Position numbers and translations under genes: made by a program. The notes under the pieces were generated by a model, which was given only the letters and a program-made list of their open reading frames with translations, had not been told where the DNA came from and ran no database searches. From positions 24,217,179 to 24,281,178 of the forward strand of contig CM055893.1 of NCBI GenBank assembly GCA_029582165.1: DNA of 64,000 nt. The letters run 5' to 3'. Positions 1-12,592 of the stretch are shown here, in pieces. Numbering within the stretch: the stretch's first letter is position 1; the number at the start of each line of letters is the position of its first letter. Origin of the DNA: Portulaca oleracea. Taxonomy: Eukaryota; Streptophyta; Magnoliopsida; Caryophyllales; Portulacaceae.

Positions 1-2970
1 CTCATTGGTCTTATTGTCATGTGATATAAGGTCTTTTCCACTATTGATTAATCTTGCTCGTGAAGTCTCACGCTTTCTTTTCTTCATGGCTTATCCTTGT
101 ATAACCTGGGGTTTTCTCTTCCCCTTTCTCTTCCTTTCGAATTGGGGGCTTTCTCTTTCCCTCTATCTTCTTTTCAACTGGGGGCTATGAGGATACAACT
201 TATATTGGCTTAGATGTCCTAACCACTACAGGTTGCATCCAGGGACAATTTTTTCCTTTTGCTCACCTTTTAGCGATCAATCTATGGTGCCTAGGAGTGG
301 GCATTTTGTTCCAATTCCTTGTCGTGGAAATGACACATCGGCCTTGTCACTTTCCTTCATCTTCATTCGGATAGCAAGATCAAGCTTTACTATCTAGTGG
401 AGATAAGTTATAGCTGTGGAAAAGTCCTAACAATTTTTTTTTGAGGCTGAATGAAAAAGTCCTCGCGGATTTTCAAGAGCAAATGTTCATCATCAATTCT
501 TTCTAGCAATATTTTAGATAAGAACAACTTTTTTAAGCATGTTCATCACAAGTCAAGTCCCTATAAGCCCTCACAAATTTTTGGGGCAGTTGGTTCGTTT
601 AGATATTTTCATGGCAGTTTGCATGGTCCACAATTTTAAAGAGAATTCCTCAGTTGATTGTATAATTGGACTACTTTTTCCAAGCATGTTCAACATAGTG
701 TCTAACACTAGAAGCCAAGCCCTTGAACAACTTTTACAAAAGCATGTTCACATATACCAATTTCGGCTTGGAAATGTTGGTTTTGTTGACGCAACATCCT
801 ATCAGATTTCTCATTCATGAAGTACTTATCGACTTTTGGTGGCTTATTACTCTTAGCATATTTATATATGATCTAAGAAGCTTCAAAAAATCTAGACCAA
901 CTAAGGAAGTTCTATACTAAAAACAAAGTCAATTGTAGCAACTGGTGACTAGAACCAGAAACTATCCTTAAGTTATTAGCCACTGACTTATTAAGTCAGC
1001 AATTAAATACTTACACTACCTTTTGAACTACGATGGCCTGATTCCATTCATGAAGTGGATATGTAGGAAGCTTTTGAAGTCGGGACCAAATAATTAAACA
1101 AAAAGTAGCTTCTTTCAAGTGATCTCTCACAAGGATCTTATCTAGTTTCTAGGTTGTGTTCAAGCAGGTTAAAGCAGAATGCTTGCAAAATTTTTCTAAG
1201 AGCTCTCACGGACTTTATAACTCGTAGAGACTCAAACCTCTTTTCTCGTCGATTATTTAAGTCCGACCGGAGTCTTGGCAGATTCCATGTTGACACAAGC
1301 TCTCGCGGTTCCCTCGAGGCCCCCAACTAGAGTGCTTCGGGATATCGATTCTCATGAATTAGATTAAGATTCATCACATATTTGCAAAAGGAGTCGGAGC
1401 TGAGGGTACGAGTGAAGACTAAAAATGTTTGCGAATTTTGGTTATCACTATTTGAAGCGTCCTAATATTTCTAGTGTCATCGACCACAGCTCAATACTTA
1501 GACTCTCTTATGCATTGCATGTGTGTCTTGCATCATCACAGATTAAAAAAGTTTGCATAAGTGCATTAACATCATGCATTACTAGAGAAATAGAATCCAT
1601 CCATTGCATCATAAAAGATAAATGATAGTCTAAGCATTATACACGCACTCAATGCTCGTTATCCAGACTCGAGGACCCATAGCATGAACTCGAGCCAGCT
1701 TTTCGAAAATGAGGTTTATGAATGATGCACAAACAAAGGACAGCTGAAGCACATAGTTTTCCAGATGGTATAAGAACATAAATTGAAGAATGAGGTTGAT
1801 GGCGGTCCAAGCTGGATTTGTCGCGGATCTCAAATCCAGCCCCGAGACAACTTTTTTTAAAGGAAAAATATAGTCCAAGTTGACGGGTTCCATGCGGATC
1901 CCAATTTTGGCCCCAATAATATTTTAATAATGGAGTTCATAAATTATTCTCGAACAAGAATAAAATGCAGTCCAAGTTCTGGGCTCCTCGCGGATCCCAG
2001 TTCCAGCCCAGACAGTGTTTTAGACATTTTTTTCGGAAATATAGTGCAGTCCAAGAATGGGCTTCTCGCAGATCCCAGATCCGAATTGGCCAAAAAAATT
2101 TCAAAAAGGAAGCAGCACCTCGCGGATCCAAGATCCAAAGTACAGTCCAAAGTCCACATGCACAGGAACCATGCAGATCCTCGCGGATCCATTTTCGACA
2201 CAATGAACACTGACAATGGCATTCTTTTAGTTTTGTATTATCCAAGCGAAATTCGGTCCAACATGGGTCAGGCAGATCCTCGAGGATCCCAATTTCGCAC
2301 AAAACAAAAATGGAGTTCACAAGTTGTGTCCAACAAAATATAGTCTCAATGGGTGCTCAAACTAGAATCAAAATGAAGTTGAAGCAAAGACAAGAGCTCA
2401 CTTGAAGGAAGAATCTCCTCGCGGATCTTGACACAGAGCACCTTGCGGATTTGGGTTTTGAATTTGTCAAACTTTAAAAAATAGAGCTTGTTAAAAGCAA
2501 ATCTCAGCTAAGAGTTCCTCGTGGATCCGCGTCCCAAATTTGTCAGATTTTCAATGGTGGAGCTCATCAATGGCGTTCTCAAATACAAAGTTCAGCAAAG
2601 CTCCTCACGAATTTGGTATGTGAGAATTCTTCAGGGGCCAAGTTTTCGAAATTGAAGATTGAAGAGCTGGAATCCTCGCGGATTTCTTGTTCAAACTGTC
2701 AATGTTTTAGAGAAAAGGAACCCGCGGATTTAAAACTGGGGTACCCCGCGGATTTAAAATTCAAAAAATGGAGCTTACCCCGTTGCCAAGCTACGCCGAG
2801 CTCCCTGCGGATTTTCAGATCTACCACAACAGATTAGACAGTACCTCGAGGATTTTCCTTTCAAATCTGCCAAACTTAACAATGGCAGCTTACTACTTGG
2901 TGCGTCGTGGATCTTAGCCGGAAAATTTGCCAAATTTTCGAAAAATTTGAGCTTGCCAAGCGAGTCAGCT
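1..2970 (+). repeat. 3-kb internal repeat, copy 1
   Basis: Bases 1-2970 match 6556-9535 almost throughout and in the same orientation. The match stops sharply after CAGCT (2970 and 9535). Copy 1 has about 50 extra bases near 1030-1085. Copy 2 has small extra patches near 8175 and 9250. The segment has no credible long ORF. Its second half (from ~1800) is rich in the ATCCTCGCGGAT-type motif. It is most likely the long 3' untranslated region of the Ogre-like element. The left end is cut by the window. Confidence 0.85.
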
Positions 2971-4056
2971 AGAGGTTATGTTAAACCGACCCCTTTAACC
3001 CTCAACATAGACCCATAGCTAGGTTGGAATTCATTTGGCGTGCTATGTGTTTTTATTGATCCTCGAACCCGAGACCGTGCCTAATGCTTAGATTAAAAAA
3101 AAATAGTAAAAGTAGTCATGTTTTTGCATAGTGGGTCGAGATGATTAATTTAATCTATACAAGATTTGAGCCTTGGGGATCCTCACGGATCTCGTGTTTG
3201 GTCGGGTCTTGTATAGCCCAAATTAATGGTCAACCCTTCCCCTTTAGTTGTCACGACCTCGGTTTAGGCCTTATAGTGAACTTGAGCCCAAGAAATCCGC
3301 GAGGATGTTTGGCGCGCTCGGACCCCATAGGGCCTAAGTTAAGGTGTTGTTAGGATCATGCATTTGCATAGTGGTCTGAGATAGTTGGTTTGGCCTATAC
3401 AAGGCTAGAGCCCTTGGAATCCTCGCGGATCCCTGGTTGGGCTGAGCCCTATATGGTCCAACTCAATGTTCCACCCCTTCCTGTAGTTGTCAAACATTTG
3501 TTTAGGCCCAATAGTGGACTTGAGCTCAAGAAATTCGCGAGGATTTTGAGCGAATTCGGCCCCTACGGGGTCTAAACTAGAGTGTTTTTATGATCATACA
3601 TTTGCATAAACTCATCCTCATCTAGAGCAAGTAGGCCATTTGGGTCGCACAAGTCGGTCTAGGCCTTGAGGATCCTCGCGGATTTTTGAGTGGGCCCGAC
3701 CTTGTGTGATTCAAATGGGCTCCTTGCTGTGTCTAGTCAGCTAAAATGATATATTTAGCCTCTATGTGAGGCCTGAGCCTGAAAATTTAATATTGGGCTC
3801 GGCCCGATAAGGTCTAAATATGTCTTTCTGGCTCGAGTCTGCTTTTACATTAGAGTTTTATTTGGGTTTCGCATATGATCTAGAGATCTAGTTCGGTCAT
3901 TCGGGATTCAAATAAATTTCTTCATCCATAACATGCATCGTGTATTGTCAGTCGGTGTTGAGTTGAGTCCTGAATTCATTCATCTTCCCACACAGAATAG
4001 GTTGGTTTGGGGTTTATCAAAGGGATGAGACAGACCTGTTAGAAGCTTTTGATATC
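2971..4056 (+). repeat. Leader region with ~238-bp tandem repeat
   Basis: Three diverged units begin with TTTGCATA at 3125, 3362 and 3601. Each carries an ATCCTCGCGGAT-type motif near its start (3179, 3419, 3672). The first two also carry the reverse orientation ~115 bases later (for example 3295-3306). The third unit is the most diverged. The rest, up to 4056, has no feature beyond the lead-in to gag. I read this as the 5' leader of the Ogre-like element. Confidence 0.7.
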
Positions 4057-5034
4057 TTGTACGATAGTAACGAAGATCGTGTTTCACCATCATTTGAAGT
4101 GACCGACGAAGGAGCGACCGACGAAGAAGTTGAGTCTTTGGTAATTGATACATATGAGACAATGTCAGACCCTAACAGCAATCATCCTCAAGATCATTCT
4201 CATGGTGATCCTGAGGAAGAGCAAGTACCTCCTCCCCTATCTCCTCCATGTACTGAAATGGAACAACTCACCAACATAATTCTGAATATGCAAGTCACCA
4301 TGAATGCACAACTAGAGGCACAGAATCAGAGAATTGATGTTGTCATTCATGCCATGGAGGAGGCGAAGAATTCAAATGAGAAAAATCGCACTACGGGTGA
4401 GAATGAACTACAATCAGGGAAGGAGAAAGATGGGTCGGTCCACGGGATTTTGAACTCGAGACTTGACCGAATTGAATAGATATTGAAGGAATCTACTCTT
4501 TTTAACAATCAGTTTATGGACGACATAGGTTTCACGCCTGTCCCAAGGGGTAGACTTCCCCCTAAATTCAACATGCCTGACATCAAGTTCCATGGTACTG
4601 AGAACCCACATCAACATGTGAGGAATTTTATGGGGGCTATGACGCTAAAAGGAGTGGAAGAAGATATCTACCACATTATTTTCCCTTGGACTTTTGGCCT
4701 GGAAGTTATGAAGTGGTACAACACACTTAGTCCTACCAAGTCCTCACAATGGAGTTTACTTTACAAGGAGTTCCTACACCAACACTCCTATAATGTGGAC
4801 ATGCATGTTACTTTACGGGATATGGAGCTCATGAAGCAAGGAGATAAAGAGACATTCTCTAACTACATCGCTCGATGGAGGGCGAAAGCAGCTCAAATGG
4901 TAGATCGACCTTCCGAGAAACATCAAGTAGATACGCTTGTGCAAGGCTTACAACCCTCGTACAACATCCACCTAAGGTTCCAACCTATTAAGGACTTTGT
5001 ATCACTAAGGTCAATGGAATTAAAATCGAAGTGA
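4057..5034 (+). pseudogene. gag: Ogre/Tat-like gag, broken
   Basis: This encodes the capsid polyprotein that would form the virus-like particle. The frame is continuous from a TGA at 3964 to a stop at 5032-5034, with one in-frame TAG at 4477-4479. No ATG opens it. The N-terminal part is acidic, low in complexity and predicted coiled. The C-terminal part (from ~4540) is the retrotransposon gag domain, with PPKFNMPDIKFHGT, a conserved W near KWYNTL, and a YIARWRAKAAQM helix. The stretch YNVDM followed by a W-R-A-A-Q motif is typical of Ogre gag. There is no CCHC knuckle before the stop, so the gag is truncated. Downstream I see no protease or RT. Confidence 0.75.
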
Positions 5035-6555
5035 GCTAACTAATCAAATGGAAGAACACTTATACTAATAAGCAAACTTCCTGCCTAGCAAGGGAAACGA
5101 GGTGATTGCCTTAGAAAGCTCGATGTGCTGAGGCACTAGAACAACTTCCAAGAAAAGGGATGAACCAATAGAAAATACTTCGAGCTTGGGAGGCTGGTGA
5201 ATTCTACAAATACCTTGGAGCCCGGAGACATTACATTAATCAAAATAAATGAACGTGTCTTGGTCGAAGCAATTATCCAGTCGAAATTCTTTGAGTTGTA
5301 TTGCCTTGTGCAAGCCTTTTATTATTGAGTACTTCTTGCCTAATTGTTGAATCTTAGTAATTGTTTAACTTTTGAGCTAGTTGAAGAGTTAGTAGAATAA
5401 CCCGTGAGATTTTGAGCCTTCATATACTATTTATTATATATATAGTCTCAATTTTGTTTTTGTGTGTAACTCTTCCATGTGTGCATCTCTAGAACTTGGC
5501 TTGACATTCCTTAAAATCACATTTGGCATATACATTGTGTTAATATGATTGAGGCATCCTTTTGTTAGCTACATAGCAAAAAAGCCACCTGACATTTTGA
5601 CCTCTTTTTGCAAGCCCTTCCTAACCTTTTTTCCTGTGTTGTTGTTTACCCTATAAGTGCGCGCTCTTGGCCTTTACATAATTTCCTACCTTTAGCCAAG
5701 ATAGAATGAGCAGCAGTTCAGTTGTATTCGGGAGTTTTGTGGCCGATTGTTGAGAGTGAGTAGTTGGTTTGTTGCTACAAGGGAAGTACATTGTTGAATA
5801 TCCAATCTACCTTTTTTATCCTTAAAGGTTATAACTTGTAACTATTGGGGTTTGAGTTGTCCTTTATATATTCATGTTATTTATTGAAAAAAAAAGAAAA
5901 GAAAAAGTTCAAAAACAAGGAATTCATAATAGAAAAAAAAGGAAGCAAAACAACAAAAAAGGAAACAAAAAGGAAAAGAAAAAAAGAGAAAGAAAAGAGA
6001 AAAAAGAGAAGTTCTATTTTTAATTTATTTTTGGGTTTTGATTTATATTGGGTAATCTATCCTGGGTTTCATTTGTTGGGGATGTTTTGTGCTCATTTAA
6101 GGTTCAGTATGGAGGTGTTGCATTGCATGTAGTGGAAAAATGTTGTTGCTCTTTAGGTACTTGGCTACTTAGCTCCACATTTTCCAAATGATTTCCCTTC
6201 TTACATTAGCCTAACCCATCACAACCTTTTCAAAGTCCTCATGATTAGCATTTTTGCATGTTTTCCTCAATGATGGAGAGTTGAGAGTCTTGCCAAGCTT
6301 ATGGCAGTTGTATACATTGGAACGAGTTTGAGTGAACCCTTGCATTTCTAAACACATTGAGAGGAGTGTTCCACTTTACCTAAAGTGAGGATCTACTAGT
6401 TTCACTAGCTCATCAATTAATAAGGTGATACATTATTGTTTAGAGGTACAACATAGAGTGACTGGTTTGTGTCTTGGTCTTATGCTCATAGCATTAAATG
6501 AGAGTTTGCTTTGAAATGATTTTGATCTTATTGAGTCTCTATTATGCATCTCATT
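5035..6555 (+). other. Non-coding region between gag and second 3-kb repeat
   Basis: No pol domain is readable in any frame here, although Tat elements normally have 4-5 kb of pol at this place. The region includes a purine-rich, A-rich tract at 5885-6015. The absence of pol is the main evidence that this element is non-autonomous or internally deleted. Confidence 0.6.
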
Positions 6556-9535
6556 CTCATTGGTCTTATTGTCATGTGATATAAGGTCTTTTCCACTATT
6601 GATTAATCTTGCTCGTGAAGTCTCACACTTTCTTTTCTTCATGGCTTATCCTTGTAGAACCAGGGGTTTTCTCTTCCCCTTTGTCTTCCTTTCGAACTGG
6701 GGGCTTTCTCTTTCCCTCTATATTCTTTTCAACTGGGGGCTATCAGGATACAACTTATTTTGGCTTAGATGTCCTAACCACTACAGGTTGCATCCAGGGA
6801 CAATTTTTTCCTTTTGCTCACCTTTTAGCGATCAATCTATGGTGCCTAGGAGTGGGCATTTCGTTCCATTTCCTTCTCGTGGAAATGACACATCGGCCTT
6901 GTCACTTTCCTTCATGTTCATTCAGATAGCAAGATCAAGCTCTACTATCTAGTGGCGATAAGTTATAGCTGTGGAAAAGTCCTAACAATTTTTTGTGAGG
7001 CTGAATGAAAAAGTCCTCGCGGATTTTCAAGAGCAAATGTTCATCATCAATTCTTTCTAGCAATATTTTACATAAGAACAACTTTTTAAAGCATGTTCAT
7101 CACAAGTCAAGTCCCTATAACCCCTCACAAATTTTGGGGCTTGTCTGCTTGGATATTTTCATGGCAATTGCATGGTCCACAATTTTAAAGAGAATTCTCG
7201 ATTGATTGTATAATTGGACTACTCTTCTAAGCATGTTCAACATAGGGTCTAACACTAGAAGCCAAGCCCTTGAACAACTTTTACAAAAGCATGTTCACAT
7301 ATACCAATTTCGGCTTGGAAATGTTGGTTTTGTTGACGCAACATCCTAGCAGATTTCTCATTCATGAAGTTCTTATGGACTTTTGGTGGCTTATTACTCT
7401 GAGCATATTTATATATGATCTAAGAAGCTTCAACAAATCTACACCAAATAAGGAAGTTCTACACTAAAAACAAAGTCAATTGTAGCAACTGGTGACTAGA
7501 ACCAGAAACTATCCTTAAGTTATTAGTCACTGACTTATTAAGTCAGCAACTAAATACTTACACTACCTTTTGAACTAAAAGTAGCTTCTGAAGTCCGAAC
7601 CAAATAATCAAACAAAAAGTAGCTTCTTTCAAGTGATCTCTCAAAAGGATCTTATCCAGTTTCTAGGTGGTGTTCAAGCAGGTTAAAGCAGAATCCTTGC
7701 AAAATTTTTCTAAGAGCTCTCGCGGACTTTATAACTCGTAGAGACTCAAACCTCTTTTCTCGTCGATTATTTAAGTCCGACCGGAGTCTTGGCAGATTCC
7801 TTGTTGACACAAGCTCTCGCGGTTCCCTCGAGGCCCCCAACTAGAGTGCTTCGGGATATCGATTCTCATGAATTAGATTAAGATTCATCACATATTTGCA
7901 AAAGGGGTCGTTGCTGAGGGTACGAGTGAAGACTAAAAATGTTCGCGAATTTTGGTTTTCACTATTTGAAGCGTCCTAATATTTCTAGTGTCATCGACCA
8001 CAGCTCATTACATAGACTGTCTTCTGCATTGCATGTGTGTCTTGCATCATCATAGATTAAAAAAGTTTGCATAAGTGCATTAACATCATGCATTACTAGA
8101 GAAATAGAATCCATCCATTGCATCATAAAAGATAAATGACGGTCTAAGCATTATACACGCACTCAATGCTCGTTAGCAGAGATTAGATCAATCATTTCCA
8201 CACTCGAGGACCCATAGCATGAACTCGAGCCAGCTTTTCGAAAATGAGGTTTATGAATGATGCACAAACAAAGGGCAGCTGAAGCACATAGTTTTCCAGA
8301 TTGTATAAGAACATAAATTGAAGAATGAGGTTGAAGGCGGTCCAAGCTGGATTTGTCGCTGATCTCAAATCCAGCCCGAGACAACTTTTTTTGAAGGAAA
8401 AATATTGTCCAAGTTGACGGGTTCCATGCGGATCCCAATTATGGCCCCAATAATATTTTAAAAATGGAGTTTATAAATTATTCTCGAACAAGAATAAAAT
8501 GCAGTCCAAGTTCTGGGCTCCTCGGATCCCCGGTCCAGGCCAGACAGTGTTTTAGACATTTTTTTTCGGAAATATAGTGCAGTCCAAGAATGGGCTTCTC
8601 GCGGATCCCAGATCCGAATTGGCCAAAAAAATTTCAAAAAGGAAGCAGCACCTCGCGAAGATCCAAAGTACAGTCCAAAGTCCACATGCACAGGGACCAT
8701 GCATATCCTCGCGGATCCATTTTCGACACAATGAACACTGACAATGGCATTCTTTTAATTTTGTATTATCCAAGCCAAATTCTGTCCAACAAGGGTCAGG
8801 CAGATCCTCGAGGATCCCATTTTCGCACAAAACAAAAATGGAGTTCACAAGTTGTGTCCAATAAAATATAGTCTCAATGGGTGCTCAAACTAGAATCAAA
8901 ATGAAGTTGAAGCAAAGACAAGAGCTCACCTGAAAGAAGAAGCTCCTAGCGAATCTTGACACAGAGCACCTCGTGGATTTGGGTTTCGAATTTGTCAAAC
9001 TTTCAAAAATAGAGCTTGTTAAAAGCAGATCTCAGCTGAGAGTTCCTCACGGATCCGCGTCCCAAATTTGTCAGATTTTCAATGGTGGAGCTCATCAATG
9101 GCGTTCTCAAATACAAAAGTTCAACAAAGCTCCTCGCTAATTTGGTATGTGAGAATTGTTCAGGGGCCATGTTTTCGAAATTGAAGGTTGAAGAGCTGGA
9201 ATCCTCGTGGATTTCTTGTTCAAATTGTCAATGTTTTAGAGAAAAGGAACTCAGCAGCTCAACTGAGTTGCTTCCTGGCAGATTTTTCAAGATTGGATTA
9301 CTGGGGTACCCCGCGGATTTAAAATTCAAAAAATGGAGCTTACCCCGTTGCCAAGCTAAGCCGAGCTCCTTGCGGATTTTCAGATCTACCTCAACAGATT
9401 AGACAGTACCTCGACGATTTTCCTTTCAAATCTGCCAAACTTAACAATGGCAGCCCACTACTTGGTGCATCATGGATCTTAGCCGGAAAATTTGCCAAAT
9501 TTTCGAAAAATTTGAGCTTGTCAAGCAAGTCAGCT
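6556..9535 (+). repeat. 3-kb internal repeat, copy 2
   Basis: Direct repeat of 1-2970, offset by ~6.56 kb. Both copies carry perfect palindromes ATCCTCGAGGAT (2276-2287 and 8804-8815) and motif instances such as 2177-2188 and 8705-8716. After 9535 the sequence continues into further motif-bearing DNA that copy 1 lacks, so copy 2 is in its original context and copy 1 is the truncated one. Confidence 0.85.
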
Positions 9536-10560
9536 ATGGTTTCATTAAGATTCAAAAATGTACCAAGCAAGTTGAAGGTTGCAAAATTTTCAAAGTTGAA
9601 GGTTGAAGACTTACTCAACAGTCCGTTTGCAGAATTGAAACATAGCTCGATACATTCGGCTCCTCACGGATTTTTGGTACAAAATGTCAAGAATGGCTTC
9701 AGGAAAGGTTTCTAAAGCAAGAACACAACTTAGAAGCTTAGCATCTCGCGGATTTTATGAAAATTCCACAAAAACTTACTCAGTTGCTAAAGTTCATCAA
9801 TGGTTTCTCAAGCAAGCAAAGAAAATGCGGCTTTGAAGATGTGAAATCCTCGCGCATTTTGCACTTGAATCTGCCCAATTTTCAAAACTTGAGCTTGCCA
9901 ATGGCAAGTTTGCAAAATTCAAGCAAAAACACAGCTGGATGCCTCGGTTCTTCGCGGATCTGTTAAAGTTCAAGGTTGATGATGTAAATATTGAGGCTCA
10001 TGAAATGCAAATGTGGTTGAAATACAAAGATAAGGAGTGGTGAATGATCACACCAAGCTTGTCCAACCAATCAAGTTACGATCGGACTACCTCCGGTTAA
10101 TTTCCAGTATTCAAGCTACCCTTGAATAATCAAGCCTGGACAACCTCCAGCAATCAAGTTAGCATCGGACTACCTCCGGTCAGTTTCCAATATTCAAGCT
10201 ACCCTTGAATAGTAAATCCTGGACAGCCTCCAGCAACGAAGTTTGCAACGGACTACCGCCGAATATCAACCAATTATTCGGGCTACCCCTAAGAAATTCA
10301 TCAAAGTCTGGACTACCTCCAGCAATTTCAAGTGGACTACCTCCTGATATCATCCAAGTGTTCGGGCTACCCCCGAGAAATTCATCAAAGTCTGGACTAC
10401 CTCCAGCATATCCAGATCGGACTACTTCCGACCGTTCTTCAGCTCAATCGGATTACTCCAACCAATTTTTTTTTAGCTCATCCGAGCGACCCCCGAAAAT
10501 TCACTGGACTAGCTCCAACAGCTTGAAGGCAAACTTTGACTTTCGTCTTACTTAGACTCA
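9536..10560 (+). repeat. Pre-PPT region with GGACTACCTCC repeats
   Basis: From 9536 to ~10040 the sequence is more of the motif-bearing 3' region (for example CTCGCGGATTTT near 9746). From ~10080 to 10540 there is a degenerate tandem repeat. GGACTACCTCC recurs at 10084 and 10167 (period 83) and then in diverged form at 10248-10420, alternating with GGGCTACCCC. Tandem repeats just before the PPT are common in Tat-lineage elements. Confidence 0.7.
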
Positions 10561-10578
10561 ATCAAAGTGGGGGCTAAC
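10561..10578 (+). other. Polypurine tract
   Basis: AAAGTGGGGGCTAAC directly precedes TGTAGACACC. It is the plus-strand primer site expected at the 3' end of the internal region, and it fixes the LTR start at 10579. Confidence 0.75.
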
Positions 10579-10873
10579 TGTAGACACCAAAAATAGTACT
10601 CAACAAGCACCTCGAGGATTTCGGGCTTGTTAGAGTGCTCGTGGACTTCAGGCTCTATAGGCACCGCATGGATCCAAATGAATTAGGCCCAAGATGCTCC
10701 CTCGTAGATCCAGTATCCGGGTCCCTCGTGAATCTAGTATTCTCAATCGAAAGTCAACTCCCGGATCAAGGTCAACTCCTAGTCAAAGTCAACTTTTGGT
10801 CAAAGTAAACTCTTGGTCAAAGTCAAGTCAAGAAGGCACGTGGATTTGTTCAGAAATTTTCATACTTGGTGAA

Positions 10874-11071
10874 GAATCTCGCGGATTTGTCAGTCCCAGC
10901 CCAGTAGAATCTCGCGGATTTGTCAGTCCCAACATAGTAGAATCTCGCAGATTTGTCAGTCCCAACCTAGTAGAATCTCGCGGATTTGTCAGTCCCAGGC
11001 CAACAGAATCTCGCGGATTTGTCAGTCCCAGGCCAACAGAATCTCGCGGATTTCTGCATTTTCGGCCTAGA
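10874..11071 (+). repeat. 33-bp tandem array in U3, six units
   Basis: Units start at 10874, 10907, 10940, 10973, 11006 and 11039. Each opens GAATCTCGCGGATTTGTCAG or a close variant. The period of 33 keeps one frame open and makes a spurious ORF. Every unit carries one CTCGCGGATTT motif. Confidence 0.9.
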
Positions 11072-11227
11072 CAACTGTAGACACTAAAAAATTGAGCCCA
11101 GTTCCAGACAAATTTTTGCAGATTTCATATTCGAGGCTTACTTTTGGCCCAAGCCAGTTCAAGTTGAAGCCCAGTACAAAAATCCAGCCCAAAAAGAAGA
11201 TCTCGCGGATTTATCATTTCAGCTGAA

Positions 11228-11700
11228 AATCTCGCGGACTTTTTGCATTTTTGGCCCAGGCAAATTCTCGCGGATTTTGCAATTTTGGCCCAGACAAATT
11301 CTCGCGGATTTTGCATTTTTGGCCCAGACAAATTCTCGAGGATTTTGCAATTTTGGGCCCAGACAAATTCTCGCCGATTTTGCATTTTTGGCCCAGGCAA
11401 ATTCTCGCAGATTTTGCATTTTCGGCCCAGACAAATTCTCGCGGATTTTTCATTTTTGGCCCAGACAAATTCCCGCGGATTTTGCATTTTTTTGACCCAG
11501 ACAGAGTCTCATGGATTTTTTAGCATTTTTGGCCTAGACAAATTCTCGCGGATTTTGCAATTTTGGCCTAGACATATTCCCGCGGATTTTGTATTTTTGG
11601 CCTAGACAAATTCTCGCGGATTTTGCATTTTTGGCCCAGACAAATTCTCGCGGATTTTGCATTTTTTTGGCCAAGACTAAGTCTCGTGATTTTTTTTTCT
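11228..11700 (+). repeat. ~34-bp tandem array in U3, about fourteen units
   Basis: The unit has the form ATTCTCGCGGATTTTGCA plus TTTTGGCCCAGACA, with a 33-38 bp period. Repeats begin near 11229, 11263, 11297 and 11331. Motif bases are better kept than spacers, and variants such as CTCGAGG and CTCATGG occur. Both strands give open frames, which are artefacts of the period. Confidence 0.9.
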
Positions 11701-11969
11701 TTTAGCATTTTTTGCCCTAACATTTTTTCGCGGATTTTTGTATTTTGGGTTTGGATAGTTTCTCGCGGGTTCCATTCCAACCCATAGGAAATTCTGGCGG
11801 ATTTCAATTTTAATCCAGATGAAATGGGCGAGATTTCTGTCTCCAGTCAGCTGGCAGTTGGCTTGGTCAAGTGAACTGTTTTTCTCCACTAATCCCACTA
11901 TGGGAAGTCTCGCGGATTTCATGGAAGGAGGGGAAGGCAACTGCTGCAGGTAACTCCCAGACATATTGC

Positions 11970-11977
11970 CTATAAAT
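11970..11977 (+). promoter_or_regulatory. TATA box of the Ogre-like LTR
   Basis: CTATAAAT lies ~270 bases downstream of the 34 bp array and ~620 bases upstream of the PBS. That is a plausible U3/R position, with transcription starting near 12000. Confidence 0.6.
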
Positions 11978-12592
11978 GGGAGGTTCTGGCGGATTTTTCA
12001 GGGGTTGGTGAGTCTGGTAGAGGTGCATTTCTAGGCAAAATAGACAAAAACTCATCTTGCTTTAAATTGGATCATCGCAGATCTTTTGAGGAGAAAATTA
12101 CTGTCGGGGTCTGAAGGCAGTGTCGACAACTCTGGCGAAAGGGTTCGGATTGAGCAGAAATCTTCGCGGATTTTGGGAGTAGCCGGACAACTATTATTGG
12201 CGTCCTAATTTCTGCTTAATTCCTTGCGGATCTTTGGGGGTTGGTAATCACTTTTTTCTTCTATTTTTCTGGGTTTTATCAAATTTGTAATCATGTAGTT
12301 CTCTTACCCCGCCCGCTGTAATTTTCATTTTTTTTTTGTTTCCTTTAGATTCTTGTTTAGTTCGAGAACGCTTTGCATGCATTAATTTCAAAAATGTGAC
12401 AACTTTGTTCTTGTGTTTTTTTTTTAGCTTTTTTCTTTAAAAAGAAACCCGACCTAGTAAAGGCCGCTTTGGCGGGCAATGTAAATGCACCCCTTTTGCA
12501 TTTGTACCTTTACCCCCGATCCTGATTTTTTTTGGTTCGAAGATTGTGGAGTTACTTTATCTTTTGTTTTGTTAGTTTTTTTTTAAACTAAC

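Larger units (their letters stand above)
10579..12592 (+). mobile_element. LTR of the Ogre-like element
   Basis: The LTR starts TGTAGACACC after the PPT and ends just before the PBS at 12593. The exact 3' base is uncertain because no clean CA precedes TGGCGACTCC. It contains a 33 bp array, a 34 bp array and a TATA box. A second LTR-like start, TGTAGACACT, lies at 11076, so this may be two LTR 5' ends fused. Lying between a PPT and a PBS, it is both a 3' LTR and a 5' LTR, as in a tandem array. Confidence 0.7.

Noticed and set aside
1..2970. The pair 1-2970 and 6556-9535 as LTRs of one 9.5-kb element
   Set aside because: There are no TG/CA termini, PBS or PPT at their edges. The real LTR with PPT and PBS is at 10579-12592.
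5845..6132. Lys-rich ORF as a nuclear protein
   Set aside because: It comes from an A-rich low-complexity tract in the non-coding region after gag.
10694..11080. ORF with repeated SRGFVSP units, resembling a repeat protein
   Set aside because: A 33-base repeat in U3 keeps one frame open. The position inside an LTR argues against a gene.
10874..11700. CRISPR-like array (short repeat plus spacers)
   Set aside because: Spacers are themselves repeated, there are no cas genes, and the setting is a plant LTR.
11125..11807. Long overlapping ORFs on both strands with repeating RGF/REF-type units
   Set aside because: They follow from tandem repeats with a period near 33-34 bases. There is no start context or domain, and both strands are open equally.
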